Source: Thioclava sp. ES.031
GTDB taxonomy: Bacteria; Pseudomonadota; Alphaproteobacteria; Rhodobacterales; Rhodobacteraceae
Direction of reading: 5' to 3'
Assembly: GCF_002563775.1 (NCBI RefSeq)
Contig: NZ_PDJO01000001.1
Location: 2,413,501-2,477,500 of the forward strand
DNA length: 64,000 nt
The notes under the pieces were generated by a model. The model made no database searches. It saw only the letters and a program-made list of their open reading frames with translations, and was not told the DNA's origin. A program made the translations under genes and the position numbers. Below are positions 8,064 through 17,801 of the stretch, in pieces (position 1 is the stretch's first letter; each line of letters starts with the position of its first letter).

Positions 8064-8759
8064 ATGTCATCAAAGGGACCAGAGTACGAGCAGACACAGA
8101 AGCTCGTGAACATCGCAATGAAGTCGGGAATGACTCAAGACGAGATCGCGAAGCTATGCCGCGTCGACCAATCGACGGTTAGCAGGTGGAAAAGGAATGA
8201 ACGCCGCGCCAAGCTGCACCAGGTTACTCCCCTGCTCCAGCGTTTCGGGGAAAGGATGGAGCGACCACCCTTCCAGCTGTATCGGCGGACCAATACGCGC
8301 GACTCGGGCACCTCTGTCTCGCAGTTCCTAAAGGTGGACGGCCGCCTCTTATTACGAGAAGCCTATGACAATACACAGGATCGGAAGCCAGGCTGTGCAA
8401 TAGACCGAGCGATACGCGTCTCCGTTCAGGAAGTTTCGCGCGGGCGCTTCGCGCTTGTCCTCGAAAATGCCTCAGGCGCGATGCCGAAGAAGCGCGAAAA
8501 GAGCGGAGCGATCGATCTTCGCAGTAGGGATATGCCTTGGCACCTGCCGGAAACCGGAAACGCGTTTCTTCTAAACCAAGAAGAGCTTCTCTCTTGGGTC
8601 ATCAGCCTACCTGAGAGTGTTAAACAACAATGGCAGGACAGTTTTTTCGGAATTGAGCGTCTCGGCCTCCTAACAACGCTCGCTTTGCTCAAGCATGGTT
8701 ACAAGGTCAACGGGCTTCAAACCCTGACCGAAGAAGTGAGCGGAGCCGATTCCGCTTGA
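8064..8759 (+). CDS. HTH-domain protein, 231 aa
   Basis: The N-terminal ~45 residues form a helix-turn-helix (AMKSGMTQDEIAKLCRVDQSTVSRWKRNERRA), close to the XRE/resolvase type. The remaining ~180 residues have no recognised domain (contains SFFGIERLGLLTTLALLKHGYKV near the end). AGAGGAGCAGA precedes the ATG. It may regulate neighbouring accessory genes; the palindrome at 8013-8043 just upstream is a candidate autoregulatory site (inference). Confidence 0.65.
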   Translation: MSSKGPEYEQTQKLVNIAMKSGMTQDEIAKLCRVDQSTVSRWKRNERRAKLHQVTPLLQRFGERMERPPFQLYRRTNTRDSGTSVSQFLKVDGRLLLREAYDNTQDRKPGCAIDRAIRVSVQEVSRGRFALVLENASGAMPKKREKSGAIDLRSRDMPWHLPETGNAFLLNQEELLSWVISLPESVKQQWQDSFFGIERLGLLTTLALLKHGYKVNGLQTLTEEVSGADSA

Positions 8760-9172
8760 GATTCCTACGAGGCGCGAATAGCGATCCGGAACACCCACTG
8801 ATCGCCGAACTGGCTACTTATGGCGTTAACCCGGAGGGTTGAACGCGTCAGGGGTCGCTGCTGCAAGGCAACGCCGCGCGGTGGGCCGTTACGCTCCTGC
8901 GCCGCTGCGATCTCGAAGGACCGAACGGGAGGGGCAAGGCGCGTATCTAACAGGTCGCGCACTTCCTCCTCTCCAAGGGGTATGGGGTGGGAGCCTGCGG
9001 GACCTCGGGGGCAAATGCCCTCGACGTTCCGCAGGCCATTTTCTTCGATTTGACATCGACCTGGCACAAGCGGCAACTAAGCGTCGACCTCCCCTCCCCT
9101 CTGTGCTTCTGTGTCCTGGTATGTAAGCCATCAATCGGCGTGAGTGCGCGCCCTCTCGAAAGCATACGGCAG
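8760..9172. other. Intergenic 413 bp, no supported gene
   Basis: Open frames exist on both strands, the best being 8765-9076 on minus (about 103 residues, no convincing ribosome site or motif). None is supported well enough to call. Confidence 0.4.
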
Positions 9173-9379
9173 TCAATGTCGAGAACTTAATCCGCTCAGC
9201 GAGTCTCTGACTAAAAATGCCGTGATCGCTTCGCAGCGCTCAAAATCATTTAGTCTGCGCACCCGCAGCAGCTCATGTGCGGACATCCCGCGTTCGCGGA
9301 GCTCTGCATCCGAAATTTCCTCAGCTACGGCGCGGTAATAATCGCCGTAGCTGTCGAAATTCACTGTCCGACTGTTCAT
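9173..9379 (-). CDS. Hypothetical protein, 68 aa
   Basis: This is a short acidic protein (MNSRTVNFDSYGDYYRAVAEEISDAELRERGMSAHELLRVRRL...). Start at 9379 is favoured by GGAGGT 7 nt upstream; an ATG at 9394 in the same frame lacks a ribosome site. The sequence looks helical and might be a small DNA-binding or antitoxin-like protein, but no family is recognised. Confidence 0.5.
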   Translation of the reverse strand: MNSRTVNFDSYGDYYRAVAEEISDAELRERGMSAHELLRVRRLNDFERCEAITAFLVRDSLSGLSSRH

Positions 9380-9495
9380 CGCTAATACCTCCATCTACGG
9401 CACCAAGGTCAGCCTTTGAAAAGGCCTAAGAGTACCGGCTGAATAGCGCCGTGTATCGTGGACGCCTTCTTTGCTAATTTTAAGGCAAGGAGGCC

Positions 9496-9660
9496 ATGAT
9501 GAGCAGCACCAAGTTCAGCGACGATTTCAAAAGAGATGCCGTCGCGCAGATCACGGAGAGAGGCTACCCGGTCAGGGAGGTGGCCGAGCGCTTGGGCGTG
9601 AGCCAATACTCTCCCTACTCCTGGAAGAAGAAGTTCGCGAAGGCGTCTAAGAAACGCGGG
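9496..9660 (+). pseudogene. Truncated IS3-family OrfA fragment
   Basis: It codes for the N-terminal helix-turn-helix of an IS3/IS911 OrfA (MSSTKFSDDFKRDAVAQITERGYPVREVAERLGVS...WKKKFAK). The ribosome site GGAGG and a typical IS3 5' leader are present (from about 9450), but similarity ends near codon 55 and no orfB follows. This is the left-end relic of an IS, different from those at 3181 and 14.6 kb. Confidence 0.7.
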
Positions 9661-9885
9661 GCTATTCACTCTTACTGTGGCGCTCAAACCGACACATTTC
9701 CAAGGAGACAGCCAGGCCGGCAATTTGATTTTGAAAAATGAAGTCTGGATGCGGTGCATGACAGCTCAATTTATCGTCGTGATCGTAGAGAAAAATCGGA
9801 GCTTGAAAAATAACAATACTAACTTTTTCCGCTTATGTTCGGAAGAGCGCAAAAGGGCTCAATCAGTCTTGTCTGGCGGGAGACG

Positions 9886-10299
9886 ATGAGGCATCGTGCG
9901 TTCCAGAAAGACTATGAGAAGGTATTTTTGATCTTGCGTAATCCTGAATACGACCACTATCGGTCGACGCCGGACGGGTTGATCCCGGGACGGGACATTT
10001 CTGCTTGGCTCTGGTGGGTTCCAGCCATCGCTCTTCTTGTTGCAATCCTGCCCCTGCCGTATGGCTACTACATGCTGCTGCGCTTGGTAGTTTGTGCCGC
10101 AGCAGGCGTCATTTCATGGAAAGAATACTCCCTCAACGGGAAGAGATCGAACAGCTTTTCATGGATATTTGGAGTAATTGCAGTTCTCTTTAATCCGCTC
10201 ATTCCGGTTCACCTTTTCAAGCTGATTTGGGTCGTATTCAACATCATCGCAGCATTGACATTCATTGGTCACTTCCGGCTTCGATTGCGGCAGATTTGA
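9886..10299 (+). CDS. Small membrane protein, DUF6804-like
   Basis: It is 137 residues from ATG 9886 (GGGAG just upstream; an in-frame ATG at 9835 would add 17 residues). There is a soluble N-terminus of ~35 residues, then about four hydrophobic spans: WLWWVPAIALLVAILPL, YYMLLRLVVCAAAGVISW, FSWIFGVIAVLFNPLIPVHL, and LIWVVFNIIAALTFIGHF. The LPYGYYxLLRxVVC and WxFGxIAxLFNPLIPxHL signatures fit the DUF6804 type of small membrane protein. Function unknown. It precedes the GmrSD-like gene by 130 bp, facing the same way. Confidence 0.65.
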   Translation: MRHRAFQKDYEKVFLILRNPEYDHYRSTPDGLIPGRDISAWLWWVPAIALLVAILPLPYGYYMLLRLVVCAAAGVISWKEYSLNGKRSNSFSWIFGVIAVLFNPLIPVHLFKLIWVVFNIIAALTFIGHFRLRLRQI

Positions 10300-10429
10300 T
10301 GTACCAAACCACTATATCCAATGAATATTTCATACCATCAAGGATCCTTATGTTAGGTCAAAACAACACGTCTCGGGCATCTCTCGTCAGGACACAGGGG
10401 CGTGACTTCAACCTTACCGAGGTGTCGAA

Positions 10430-12538
10430 ATGAAAGCGACCGACGCGAACTTTTTGTCCTTCATCAACAACTCAACGCAGTTCGTCATTCCGATCTACCA
10501 GCGAACTTACAGTTGGACAGAGCAGGAATGCAGGCAACTCTGGGACGATGTGCGCCGCGCGGGAAGTAGCGACTATGTTCAAGTTCACTTCCTGGGATCT
10601 GTTGTCTATATTGAGGAAAAGCTCTCGAACAATTCCAGTCGCTCGCCGGATCTCGTGATCGATGGACAACAGCGACTGACGTCCGTTCTATTGTTGCTTT
10701 CGGCTCTTGCACTTGTGATCGGGGATACTGAACCTGTCGACGGTTTTTCAACAAAGAAAATCCGAAATAGATACTTACTCGACCCGGATGAGAATGGAGA
10801 GCGCGCTTTCAAGCTCCTTCTGTCGAAGACTGATCGCACGACACTGAATGCGATTGTTACCGGAGACGATTTGCCTGAGAAGCCCTCGCTACGTGTCGAG
10901 CAGAACTTTGAGCTTTTCCGTCACTGGCTGGAAAGCGAACCTGATGCTGTGGTGGAAATCTGCGCCGGCTTGAACAAGTTGATGATCGTAGACGTTGCCC
11001 TTAGCCGGGAGCACGACAATCCGCAGCTGATCTTCGAAAGTATGAATTCGACAGGAAAGGAGCTGTCTCAGGCGGATTTGATCCGGAACTTCGTGCTGAT
11101 GGGACTGAAGCCTGACTTGCAGACGCGGCTCTATGAGCAATATTGGCGCAAGATGGAGGAGGGCTTTGGGCAGAGCGCCTACGTCGCCCATTTCGATGGT
11201 TTCATGCGTCACTACCTGACTGTCGTGACAGGAAGCATTCCCCGGCAGGGAGACGTTTACACAGCCTATAAGACCTATTCACATCAGCAAGTCGCCAAAG
11301 GCAAAGAGGTTACGGATCTCGTTAGAGAGGTCTGGGAGTTCTCAAAGCGTTATGGGGCTTTGGCATTGGGTCAGGAAAAGAACGTTCCGCTCGCCCAAGC
11401 ATTCAAGGATCTTCGTGAAATGAAGGTCGACGTAGCCTATCCCTTCCTTCTGGAAGTTTACCGCGACTACGACGACGGCCTTGTCACAGCCGACGAGTTT
11501 CTGGAAATCGCCCGGATGGTGGAGGCGTATGTATTTCGGCGCGCGATCTGTGCTGTTCCGACGAATTCGCTTAACAAGACTTTTGCGAATTTTTCGCGCG
11601 AACTCAAAAAGGACTGTTATCTGGAAAGCGTCAAAGCTCACTTCCTGTTGATGCGATCCTATCGGCGTTTTCCGCGGGATGAGGAGTTCATTGCAAGGAT
11701 ACAGGACCGCGATCTCTACAACTTCCGAAACCGCTCATATTGGCTTAGAAAGTTCGAAAACCATGGCCGCAGAGAGCGTGTCTATATCGATGACTACACG
11801 ATTGAGCATATCCTGCCTCAGAACGAAAATCTGTCACAGCAATGGAAAGACGATCTGGGTCAGGATTACAGAGAGGTGCAGGAAAAATGGCTGCACACAA
11901 TCGGAAATCTGACCCTGACAGGATACAACGCCCAGTACAGCGATCGCCCTTTCAAGGAGAAGAGGGACATGGAAGGAGGCTTCAAGGACAGCCCTCTTCG
12001 CGTAAACCAGGGGCTCGGTCAGATCAAGGTCTGGAGCGAAGCAGAGATCAAGAACCGTGCCGACAGAATAGCGCGTCATGCCGCGCGCGTCTGGGAGCTT
12101 CCAGATCTCTCGCAAGAGATCCTAAGCGCTTATCGGACGCCTGACACCGTGGTGAACGGATATTCGATCGATGATCATCCCCACCTGACGGAAGGAAAGA
12201 TGAGCGCGTTGTTCGAAGCCTTCCGAAAAGAAGTTCTCGCGCTCGATGAATGCGTCACCGAACAATTCCTCAAGCTTTATGTTGCCTATAAAGCCGAAAC
12301 GAATTTCGTCGATGTCGTGCCACAGGCAAAAGCACTTCGCCTGTCACTGAACATTGACCCTGGCACGATATCTGATCCCAGGGGCATGGTGGTCGATGTC
12401 ACTGGCGTCGGGCGCTGGGGGAACGGAAACTCGGAAGTGAAACTTAGCAACCCTGAAGATCTGCAATATGTCGTAGGATTGGTAAGGCAGGCCCTCGAGA
12501 CGCAGCTCTCTGGAGAGGAAGTGCTCGCTTACACTTGA
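10430..12538 (+). CDS. GmrSD-like restriction protein (DUF262 + DUF1524)
   Basis: This is a 702-residue single-chain protein of the type IV restriction GmrSD class, predicted to recognise and cut modified phage DNA. The DUF262 (GmrS/ParB-like NTPase) part has FVIPIYQRTYSWTE near residue 20 and VIDGQQRLTS near 75 (DGQQR motif). The DUF1524 (GmrD, His-Me nuclease) part has IEHILPQ near 460 and TIGNLTLTGYN near 490. The last ~130 residues resemble the DUF5655 domain often fused at this end. GAGGTGTCGAA precedes the ATG. It is intact and stands alone between unknown genes, consistent with a defence role in this accessory region. Confidence 0.88.
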   Translation: MKATDANFLSFINNSTQFVIPIYQRTYSWTEQECRQLWDDVRRAGSSDYVQVHFLGSVVYIEEKLSNNSSRSPDLVIDGQQRLTSVLLLLSALALVIGDTEPVDGFSTKKIRNRYLLDPDENGERAFKLLLSKTDRTTLNAIVTGDDLPEKPSLRVEQNFELFRHWLESEPDAVVEICAGLNKLMIVDVALSREHDNPQLIFESMNSTGKELSQADLIRNFVLMGLKPDLQTRLYEQYWRKMEEGFGQSAYVAHFDGFMRHYLTVVTGSIPRQGDVYTAYKTYSHQQVAKGKEVTDLVREVWEFSKRYGALALGQEKNVPLAQAFKDLREMKVDVAYPFLLEVYRDYDDGLVTADEFLEIARMVEAYVFRRAICAVPTNSLNKTFANFSRELKKDCYLESVKAHFLLMRSYRRFPRDEEFIARIQDRDLYNFRNRSYWLRKFENHGRRERVYIDDYTIEHILPQNENLSQQWKDDLGQDYREVQEKWLHTIGNLTLTGYNAQYSDRPFKEKRDMEGGFKDSPLRVNQGLGQIKVWSEAEIKNRADRIARHAARVWELPDLSQEILSAYRTPDTVVNGYSIDDHPHLTEGKMSALFEAFRKEVLALDECVTEQFLKLYVAYKAETNFVDVVPQAKALRLSLNIDPGTISDPRGMVVDVTGVGRWGNGNSEVKLSNPEDLQYVVGLVRQALETQLSGEEVLAYT

Positions 12539-13060
12539 GAATTTCTTTGAGATGGGCAATTGAATGGTCGGGGATTTGCCACCTCTGCCAGGTTCTCGTC
12601 TTCGGTCTTCTTAGTCATCTGTAAGGTAATCATCACTTCGGCGGAATACAGGATATAGGTCACCCCTTCTCAGCCAAAGCCGGGGTGATGCCTGAAACTC
12701 GACATCACGATACTTGCGAGAAAATTTCAATCTCGAGGCGATCCGTGAAAGCTGTAATTTCGGTGTTTCCCTTCAGGACCGAGAGGGAACCTGCTATAGA
12801 AATATGAAAGAGTTGCTCCGGAACTATAGCGGCTCGTGAACCTTTCTCGGCTCTTGACGCATAGGTCACTTAAGGGGCACTTTCTGTCCGTCTTCAGGTG
12901 GAATTCTTTCAGCGATTTCGTTGTTTGTAATATTGGCCAATTTATCTTTTGTGCGCCGCATCGGCCGCTTCTCCACCGCCTTGCGGCGCTTGACCTGTTT
13001 CGAGCCAGAATAGCTCGTGATTACTGCCTCGTCACCGAGGCGACTTGTTGTGGAGAAAAC
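12539..13060. other. Intergenic 522 bp
   Basis: No gene with a plausible start was found. The next gene's frame is open back to 12836, but that upstream part lacks a ribosome site and the protein then would not start with its signal peptide. Confidence 0.4.
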
Positions 13061-14368
13061 ATGATCCGTTCTTATTCGATTTGCCTGGTGGCCTTGCTTG
13101 CTGGCACCACTTGCCTTGCACCAATTGCGCCGGCGTTCGCCCAGAGCACATCTTCCTCTCAGATGTCAGACATGCGCGCTGAAATCGCAAACCTGGAGAA
13201 AGAGATATCGAAATCTGAGGCAGCGGCGTCGAAATATGATGGCGGCGCTCTCGCTGCGATGGCTGATCTCAACACGCAAACGCTGCGACTGACAAAGTCT
13301 CTCCTCGAGGCCAGAGTTGCTGCGGAAGAAACAGGCGCACCAATCGAAATCAAAGTGCCAGCAGTGAAGCCCGAGCCGGATCTCGCGGCAAAAATTCTTG
13401 GTGAATTTCAAAAACAACAGAAAACTGTCAACGACGCCCTCAAGGAAGCGCAAGATGCGGGTGGCCTCATGGGTGCGCTTGCGATGACGCGCTATGAGAC
13501 TGAGAAGCTCACTCTTGCCCAGCTTCGGCAGGGCTGGCTACGTGCGCAATACGGAATTGCCTTCCCGGGGGACGCGCAGCAGACCGTCCAATTCAACGCA
13601 GCTCCTGATCAATCTCAGTCACCGCAAGACGCTAAACCCGGAGTGGCGTGGGCTGATCCTGATCATCCCGAGATCGATTACTCCATGGCCATTTTCTCCT
13701 CACTACACGATAGCGATTATGTCATGTCTGGATGGTGGGGTATCCAGCACAGCAAAGCTGCGATCGACGATAGCGCGGAAGTCGTTGCAATGAATGTTTC
13801 TGGCTACGGGGAGGGTTTGGCGATGCATCACCCCTCCCTGATTATCGGCTGCATTGAGCACGAGGCGCGTGTCATCTACGACACCGACGAATACCTGCTT
13901 TCCGATTTCAACTCTCATCGGATGAAGGTCACGGTGAGGGTCGATAATGCAGATGCGCGCAATGAATCTTGGTCAGAGTTGACGACCAGCGAAGGCGCAG
14001 GCCTGTTCGGGGCGAAAGCGGAAGCGTTCATTCGGGAATTGAGGGGTGCGAAAAAACTCTTCCTGAGGCTTCGCGAGAGAAACAACGCAAGTCATGACCT
14101 GGAACTCGATCTTGCAGGTTCAGAGCGCGCCTTCAAGGACACCGCCGATGCCTGCGGCTTTAGTTTACTTGCGCTTAGGCGCGAGGACTACCGCGCGATC
14201 CAGACCCTGCTGAATGCAGGCGGGTTTGATGCCGGGACGCCGGACGGTGTCTGGGGCGCGGGCTCGAGTAAGGCAATGCGGGCTTATCAATCCGCCAACG
14301 GGCTCGAGGAAACCGGTACTCCTAATGAAGAAACGCTCACGGCAATGGGCATCGAGATCTCGGGCTAA
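13061..14368 (+). CDS. Exported peptidoglycan-binding domain protein
   Basis: It is 435 residues from ATG 13061 (GGAG 6 nt upstream). It has a clear signal peptide (MIRSYSICLVALLAGTTCLA, cleavage likely after AFA-Q). A coiled-coil-like segment follows at about 35-110 (MRAEIANLEKEISKSEAAASK). The central part is of unknown fold. The C-terminus is a PG_binding_1-type repeat (AIQTLLNAGGFDAGTPDGVWGAGSSKAMRAYQSANGL) at about 370-425. Expected location is the periplasm, bound to murein. A frame open upstream to 12836 is rejected as the start. A terminator-like hairpin follows. Confidence 0.75.
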   Translation: MIRSYSICLVALLAGTTCLAPIAPAFAQSTSSSQMSDMRAEIANLEKEISKSEAAASKYDGGALAAMADLNTQTLRLTKSLLEARVAAEETGAPIEIKVPAVKPEPDLAAKILGEFQKQQKTVNDALKEAQDAGGLMGALAMTRYETEKLTLAQLRQGWLRAQYGIAFPGDAQQTVQFNAAPDQSQSPQDAKPGVAWADPDHPEIDYSMAIFSSLHDSDYVMSGWWGIQHSKAAIDDSAEVVAMNVSGYGEGLAMHHPSLIIGCIEHEARVIYDTDEYLLSDFNSHRMKVTVRVDNADARNESWSELTTSEGAGLFGAKAEAFIRELRGAKKLFLRLRERNNASHDLELDLAGSERAFKDTADACGFSLLALRREDYRAIQTLLNAGGFDAGTPDGVWGAGSSKAMRAYQSANGLEETGTPNEETLTAMGIEISG

Positions 14369-14382
14369 ACCCAGTTTTTGAG

Positions 14383-14413
14383 AAACGGGGCGGACGTATT
14401 TGCCGCTCCGTTT
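14383..14413 (+). terminator. Probable terminator hairpin
   Basis: AAACGGGGCGG pairs with CCGCTCCGTTT (one G-T pair) 14 nt after the stop of the preceding gene. The descending arm ends in TTT. Confidence 0.65.
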
Positions 14414-14743
14414 GCGACTACGAAGTCATCGACGGGCCGAAGAAGCGTGTCATCGGCGGAGTAAAATCCGCCATTGGGCGGCGCAATAACCGGCCACTTC
14501 GGGTTTGGGCGCGACGCGCGCCATGAGGCGGCGGCCAGTCAGCCGCGCTTCCGTGAACTTCGATGCTTTCATGCGTTTCCGCTCCTCTCCCATCCAGGAA
14601 AGCTTCGCTGAAAGCTCCAGTTTCAAACGGTCCAATTTTCAGGGTGCAGAGCACAAGCAGCACGCTCCCGAGTTCAAGGCAAAGGTCGCGCTGGAAGCCC
14701 TGAAGGGTAACCATCCGGCGTGGACCGCACATGGGAGCAATTC

Positions 14744-15346
14744 TCAGGTCGTGCCCTTGGGGGCTTTGGGTTTGCGAGCCCGCGGGGCCCATTTCTTGGC
14801 AAGCCGGTTGAAGCGTTCAAGGATGCTGTCGATCCCGGCATCTTCGGCGTCGAAGTCCCCACCGGACCAGTGGAGCATGTCCTCGTGTTGCTCGTGATCG
14901 GGATCGGCGAGGGCTTCGAGGAACTCCTCGTAGCCCCAGGCACCGCCGACGTCCTCGGGTGGACAGGCACCGGTCGCCTTGAGAAGCCGTGGGTAGATCA
15001 TGCCGGGGATGGCCTCGTAGACCCGCTCGATACGGATGCTGTGGTCCCAGTCATCGCCGAAGTCATAGATATACTGGATCGTCCTGGCGCCGGTGTCCTC
15101 GAGCACCTTTTCCAACGTCGTCTTCTTCGCGTCCATGGGGCCGTCGTAGAACCCGTCCGGGTCGGGCACGCCCCAACCGGCATCACCGGCGCGGAACTCG
15201 TAGAGGTGGGTATCTGTCCAGCCCATGGCAGCCTGTATGACCGCATGCAGCCGGTCGAGCCTGATCTTCAGCGGCACCTCGATATGGCGCATCGGCTGCG
15301 GGTCGACGTCGTTCAGGATGATCCGGAGGCGGGCGATCAGGGTCAT
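14744..15346 (-). CDS. Plasmid pRiA4b ORF-3 family protein (IS66 passenger)
   Basis: It is 200 residues. The family signature is visible: LRIILNDVDPQPMRHIEVP, LHAVIQAAMGWTDTHLYEF, and YIYDFGDDWDHSIRIE. This pRiA4b ORF-3 (MM3350-like) fold is frequent near or inside IS elements; its function is unknown. The start overlaps the end of tnpC by 4 nt (ATGA), so it is translated with the transposase genes and belongs to the element. Confidence 0.88.
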   Translation of the reverse strand: MTLIARLRIILNDVDPQPMRHIEVPLKIRLDRLHAVIQAAMGWTDTHLYEFRAGDAGWGVPDPDGFYDGPMDAKKTTLEKVLEDTGARTIQYIYDFGDDWDHSIRIERVYEAIPGMIYPRLLKATGACPPEDVGGAWGYEEFLEALADPDHEQHEDMLHWSGGDFDAEDAGIDSILERFNRLAKKWAPRARKPKAPKGTT

Positions 15347-16974
15347 GCGGCTATCCTTTGCTCAGCCCGGGCCCAGTTCCAGGGCAACAGATCCGGCACC
15401 CGGGAGGCGGTCGTGCCAGGCAACCGGACGAGGACATCGGCGAGCCAGGCCTGAGGGTCGACATCGTTCATCTTGGCGGTAACGATCAGGGAATACATGA
15501 AGGCGGCGCGGTCCCCGCCGCGCTCGGAGCCAGCGAAGAGCCAGGACTTGCGGCCAAGGGCGATGCCGCGCAGCGCCCGCTCCGCGGCATTGTTCGTCAG
15601 GCAGATCCTGCCGTCCTCGAGGAACCCGGTAAAGGCTGGCCAGCGCTCCGCCTTGAACATGTAGTCGATCGCCTTGGCGACCGGGTTGTGCTTCGACAGC
15701 CGGTCGCGCTCGGCACGCAGCCAGTCATGAAGCTCCTCGACCAGAGGCCGGGACAGCTGGTGCCTGGCCGCCTGCCGTTTTGCAGCCGTCAGCCCGTTGA
15801 TTCCGCGCTCGATGTCGAAGATCGCGTCGATACGGGCCACGGCCTCCAGCGCGACGGGGGAGATATCATGGGCCGGCTTGCCCTTCCGGGCGTTCCCCTT
15901 GATGTCGGCGAGCTCGAAGAACTTGCGCCGGGCGTGGCTCCAGCATAGCGCAGACTCGACCGGCCCCGGGTCACGGTCGGCGCGGTAGAGGTCGTTGTAG
16001 CCCCCATAGGCATCGGCTTGCAGGATACCCTGCCATCCGGCGAGATGCCGGTTCGGGTTGGTCATTCCTCGGTCGCGGGAGAACTGGAACAGCGCGGCAG
16101 GTGGAGCCCCGCCGCCGAAGGGTCGGTCATCCCTGACATAGGTCCAGAGCCGGGCGGTTTTTGTCCCGCCCTTCGCCAACAGCGGCACTGTCGTATCGTC
16201 GCCATGCAAGCGGTCGCCATCCAGAACATGGGCACCGATCAACGCATGGATCGGCTCCAGCGCGGCGGCGCAGGCGCCAACCTGGTCGGCGAGGGTCGAC
16301 AGGCTGAGATCGACGCCTTCCCGGGCATAGCGTTCGGCCTGGCGATTGAGCGGCTGATGCTGTCCAAACTTCTCAAAGAGGATCGTCGCCAGCAGGTTCG
16401 GGCCAGCCCATCCGCGCGGCGTGGCGTGGAAGGGCGCCGGCGGTTGGCTGATCTTCTCGCAGGTCCGGCAGGTGAACTTCTCGCGGACGGTCTGGATCAC
16501 CTTCCACTGCCGCGGGATCACCTCCAACGTCTCGGTGACGTCTTCCCCCATCTTCACGATGCGATCCGAGCCGCAGCAGGAACAGGCCGTGGGCGCCGCG
16601 ATCACCACGCGCTCGCGCGGCAGATGCTCCGGGAAAGGCTTGCGCGCCGGGCGGCGACGTTTGAGCCCCGCGACGATCGTGGTCTTCGCCAGCTTCTCGG
16701 CGGCAATCTCGTCTTCGGTGGCCGCGGCTTCGAGTTCCTCGAGCTGCAATTCCATCTGGTCGATCAGTCGGGCGCGGCGTTCCGAGCTGTGGCCGTATTG
16801 CTCGCGTCGGAGCTTGGCGATCTCGAGCCGGAGATGCTTGATCATCGCCTCGGAGGTCGAGACCACCGCCCGGGTCTGCGCCAGCTCGCTCTCGGCGGCC
16901 TCGGCACGGGCCTCGGAGGCCGCGAGCGCGGCGCGCAATCTGGCAATCTCGGAAGCGTTGTTCGACATGGCCAA
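15343..16974 (-). CDS. tnpC: IS66 family transposase TnpC
   Basis: This is the 543-residue main transposase. It has an N-terminal coiled coil (LRAALAASEARAEAAESELAQTR), a zinc-finger-like segment (CSCCGSD ... KFTCRTCEKI), and the DDE_Tnp_IS66 domain (LHGDDTTVPLLAKGG, LQADAYGGYNDLY, CWSHARRKFFEL, NNAAERALRGIALGRKSWLFAGS). The last part is an IS66_C tail (LPGTTASRVPDLLPWNWA). Length and motifs match the complete family. An alternative ATG lies 2 codons in. Confidence 0.93.
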   Translation of the reverse strand: MAMSNNASEIARLRAALAASEARAEAAESELAQTRAVVSTSEAMIKHLRLEIAKLRREQYGHSSERRARLIDQMELQLEELEAAATEDEIAAEKLAKTTIVAGLKRRRPARKPFPEHLPRERVVIAAPTACSCCGSDRIVKMGEDVTETLEVIPRQWKVIQTVREKFTCRTCEKISQPPAPFHATPRGWAGPNLLATILFEKFGQHQPLNRQAERYAREGVDLSLSTLADQVGACAAALEPIHALIGAHVLDGDRLHGDDTTVPLLAKGGTKTARLWTYVRDDRPFGGGAPPAALFQFSRDRGMTNPNRHLAGWQGILQADAYGGYNDLYRADRDPGPVESALCWSHARRKFFELADIKGNARKGKPAHDISPVALEAVARIDAIFDIERGINGLTAAKRQAARHQLSRPLVEELHDWLRAERDRLSKHNPVAKAIDYMFKAERWPAFTGFLEDGRICLTNNAAERALRGIALGRKSWLFAGSERGGDRAAFMYSLIVTAKMNDVDPQAWLADVLVRLPGTTASRVPDLLPWNWARAEQRIAA

Positions 16975-17028
16975 GACCTACCATGCCGGCATCGGAAAGC
17001 CCATGCAAATAAGGTCGATGAGGCCAAT

Positions 17029-17379
17029 TTATCCCGCCTTTGCAGGGCGTTGGGTCCAGCGTGGATTGCGCCAGTCGATCCCCTCCAGAAGATAACCGAG
17101 CTGGGCCGCGGAGATCTGCACCGCCTCGCCGCTTCCACTGGTCGGCCAGATGAACTTCCCCGCCTCCAGCCGCTTCGTATAGAGCGACATGCCCACCCCG
17201 TCGTGCCAGAGAAGCTTGACCAGCTCGCCCTTGCGCCCGCGAAAGCAGAAGATCTCGCCGGCATGGGGATCGCGCCCCAGACCCTGCTGCACCGTCAACG
17301 CCAAGGTGTTCATACCGCGCCGCATGTCAGTCACTCCGCCCGCGATCCAGACGCGCACCCCCGCCGGGAACGCGATCAT
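17029..17379 (-). CDS. tnpB: IS66 accessory protein TnpB
   Basis: It is a 116-residue Orf2 of IS66 (MIAFPAGVRVWIAGGVTDMRRGMNTLALTVQ..., FCFRGRKGELVKLLWHDGVGMSLYTKRLE), required for transposition. Its ATG overlaps the stop of tnpA by 4 nt. Full length with no damage. Confidence 0.93.
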   Translation of the reverse strand: MIAFPAGVRVWIAGGVTDMRRGMNTLALTVQQGLGRDPHAGEIFCFRGRKGELVKLLWHDGVGMSLYTKRLEAGKFIWPTSGSGEAVQISAAQLGYLLEGIDWRNPRWTQRPAKAG

Positions 17380-17801
17380 GACGGATCCAGGGCTTGCACG
17401 AGGCGCGCCAGCACCATCGGGTCAATCGTGGCCGCCACAGACAGGCGACGGCCATTCGCGAGGGTAATATCTGCCATCAGGACCTCGGCTGTCTCTGGCG
17501 TCGGAACCGGTGCAAACGGTCCGCCTTGATCCTCCGCTTCTTCAGGAGCGGCGATGGCCAACGGTGTGAACTGCGGTCGTGCATCGCCGCTCGTCAGCCT
17601 GCCTTCGCGGTATTGGCGACGCCAGCGCACCAGCAGGGTGCGGCCAATATCATGACGCCGGGCTGTCTCGGCGACACGCCCTCTACCGCCAAAGCTTTCT
17701 TCAACGATGCGCACCTTCTCTTCATCCGTCCAACGCCGACGGCGCCCGGTATCGGTGACAGAAAGGATCTCAATTTCGGGTCTGTATCTATGGTCGGACA
17801 T
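17376..17801 (-). CDS. tnpA: IS66 accessory protein TnpA
   Basis: This is a 141-residue Orf1. The helix-turn-helix DNA-binding part is RRRWTDEEKVRIVEESFGGRGRVAETARRHDIGRTLLVRWRRQYREG (~20-65). The C-terminal half resembles other IS66 TnpA proteins (VLMADITLANGRRLSVAATIDPMVLARLVQAL). It is the first gene of the element, 59 bp from its right end. Confidence 0.92.
   Translation of the reverse strand: MSDHRYRPEIEILSVTDTGRRRRWTDEEKVRIVEESFGGRGRVAETARRHDIGRTLLVRWRRQYREGRLTSGDARPQFTPLAIAAPEEAEDQGGPFAPVPTPETAEVLMADITLANGRRLSVAATIDPMVLARLVQALDPS

Noticed and set aside
8765-9076. 103-codon minus frame
   Set aside because: No ribosome site, no motif; overlapping frames on the other strand are equally long.
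12836-13060. Upstream extension of the peptidoglycan-binding protein
   Set aside because: Would bury the signal peptide; the ATG at 13061 has a ribosome site.
16018-17529. 503-codon plus-strand frame across tnpC/tnpB
   Set aside because: Antisense to intact IS66 transposase genes; composition typical of a shadow frame.
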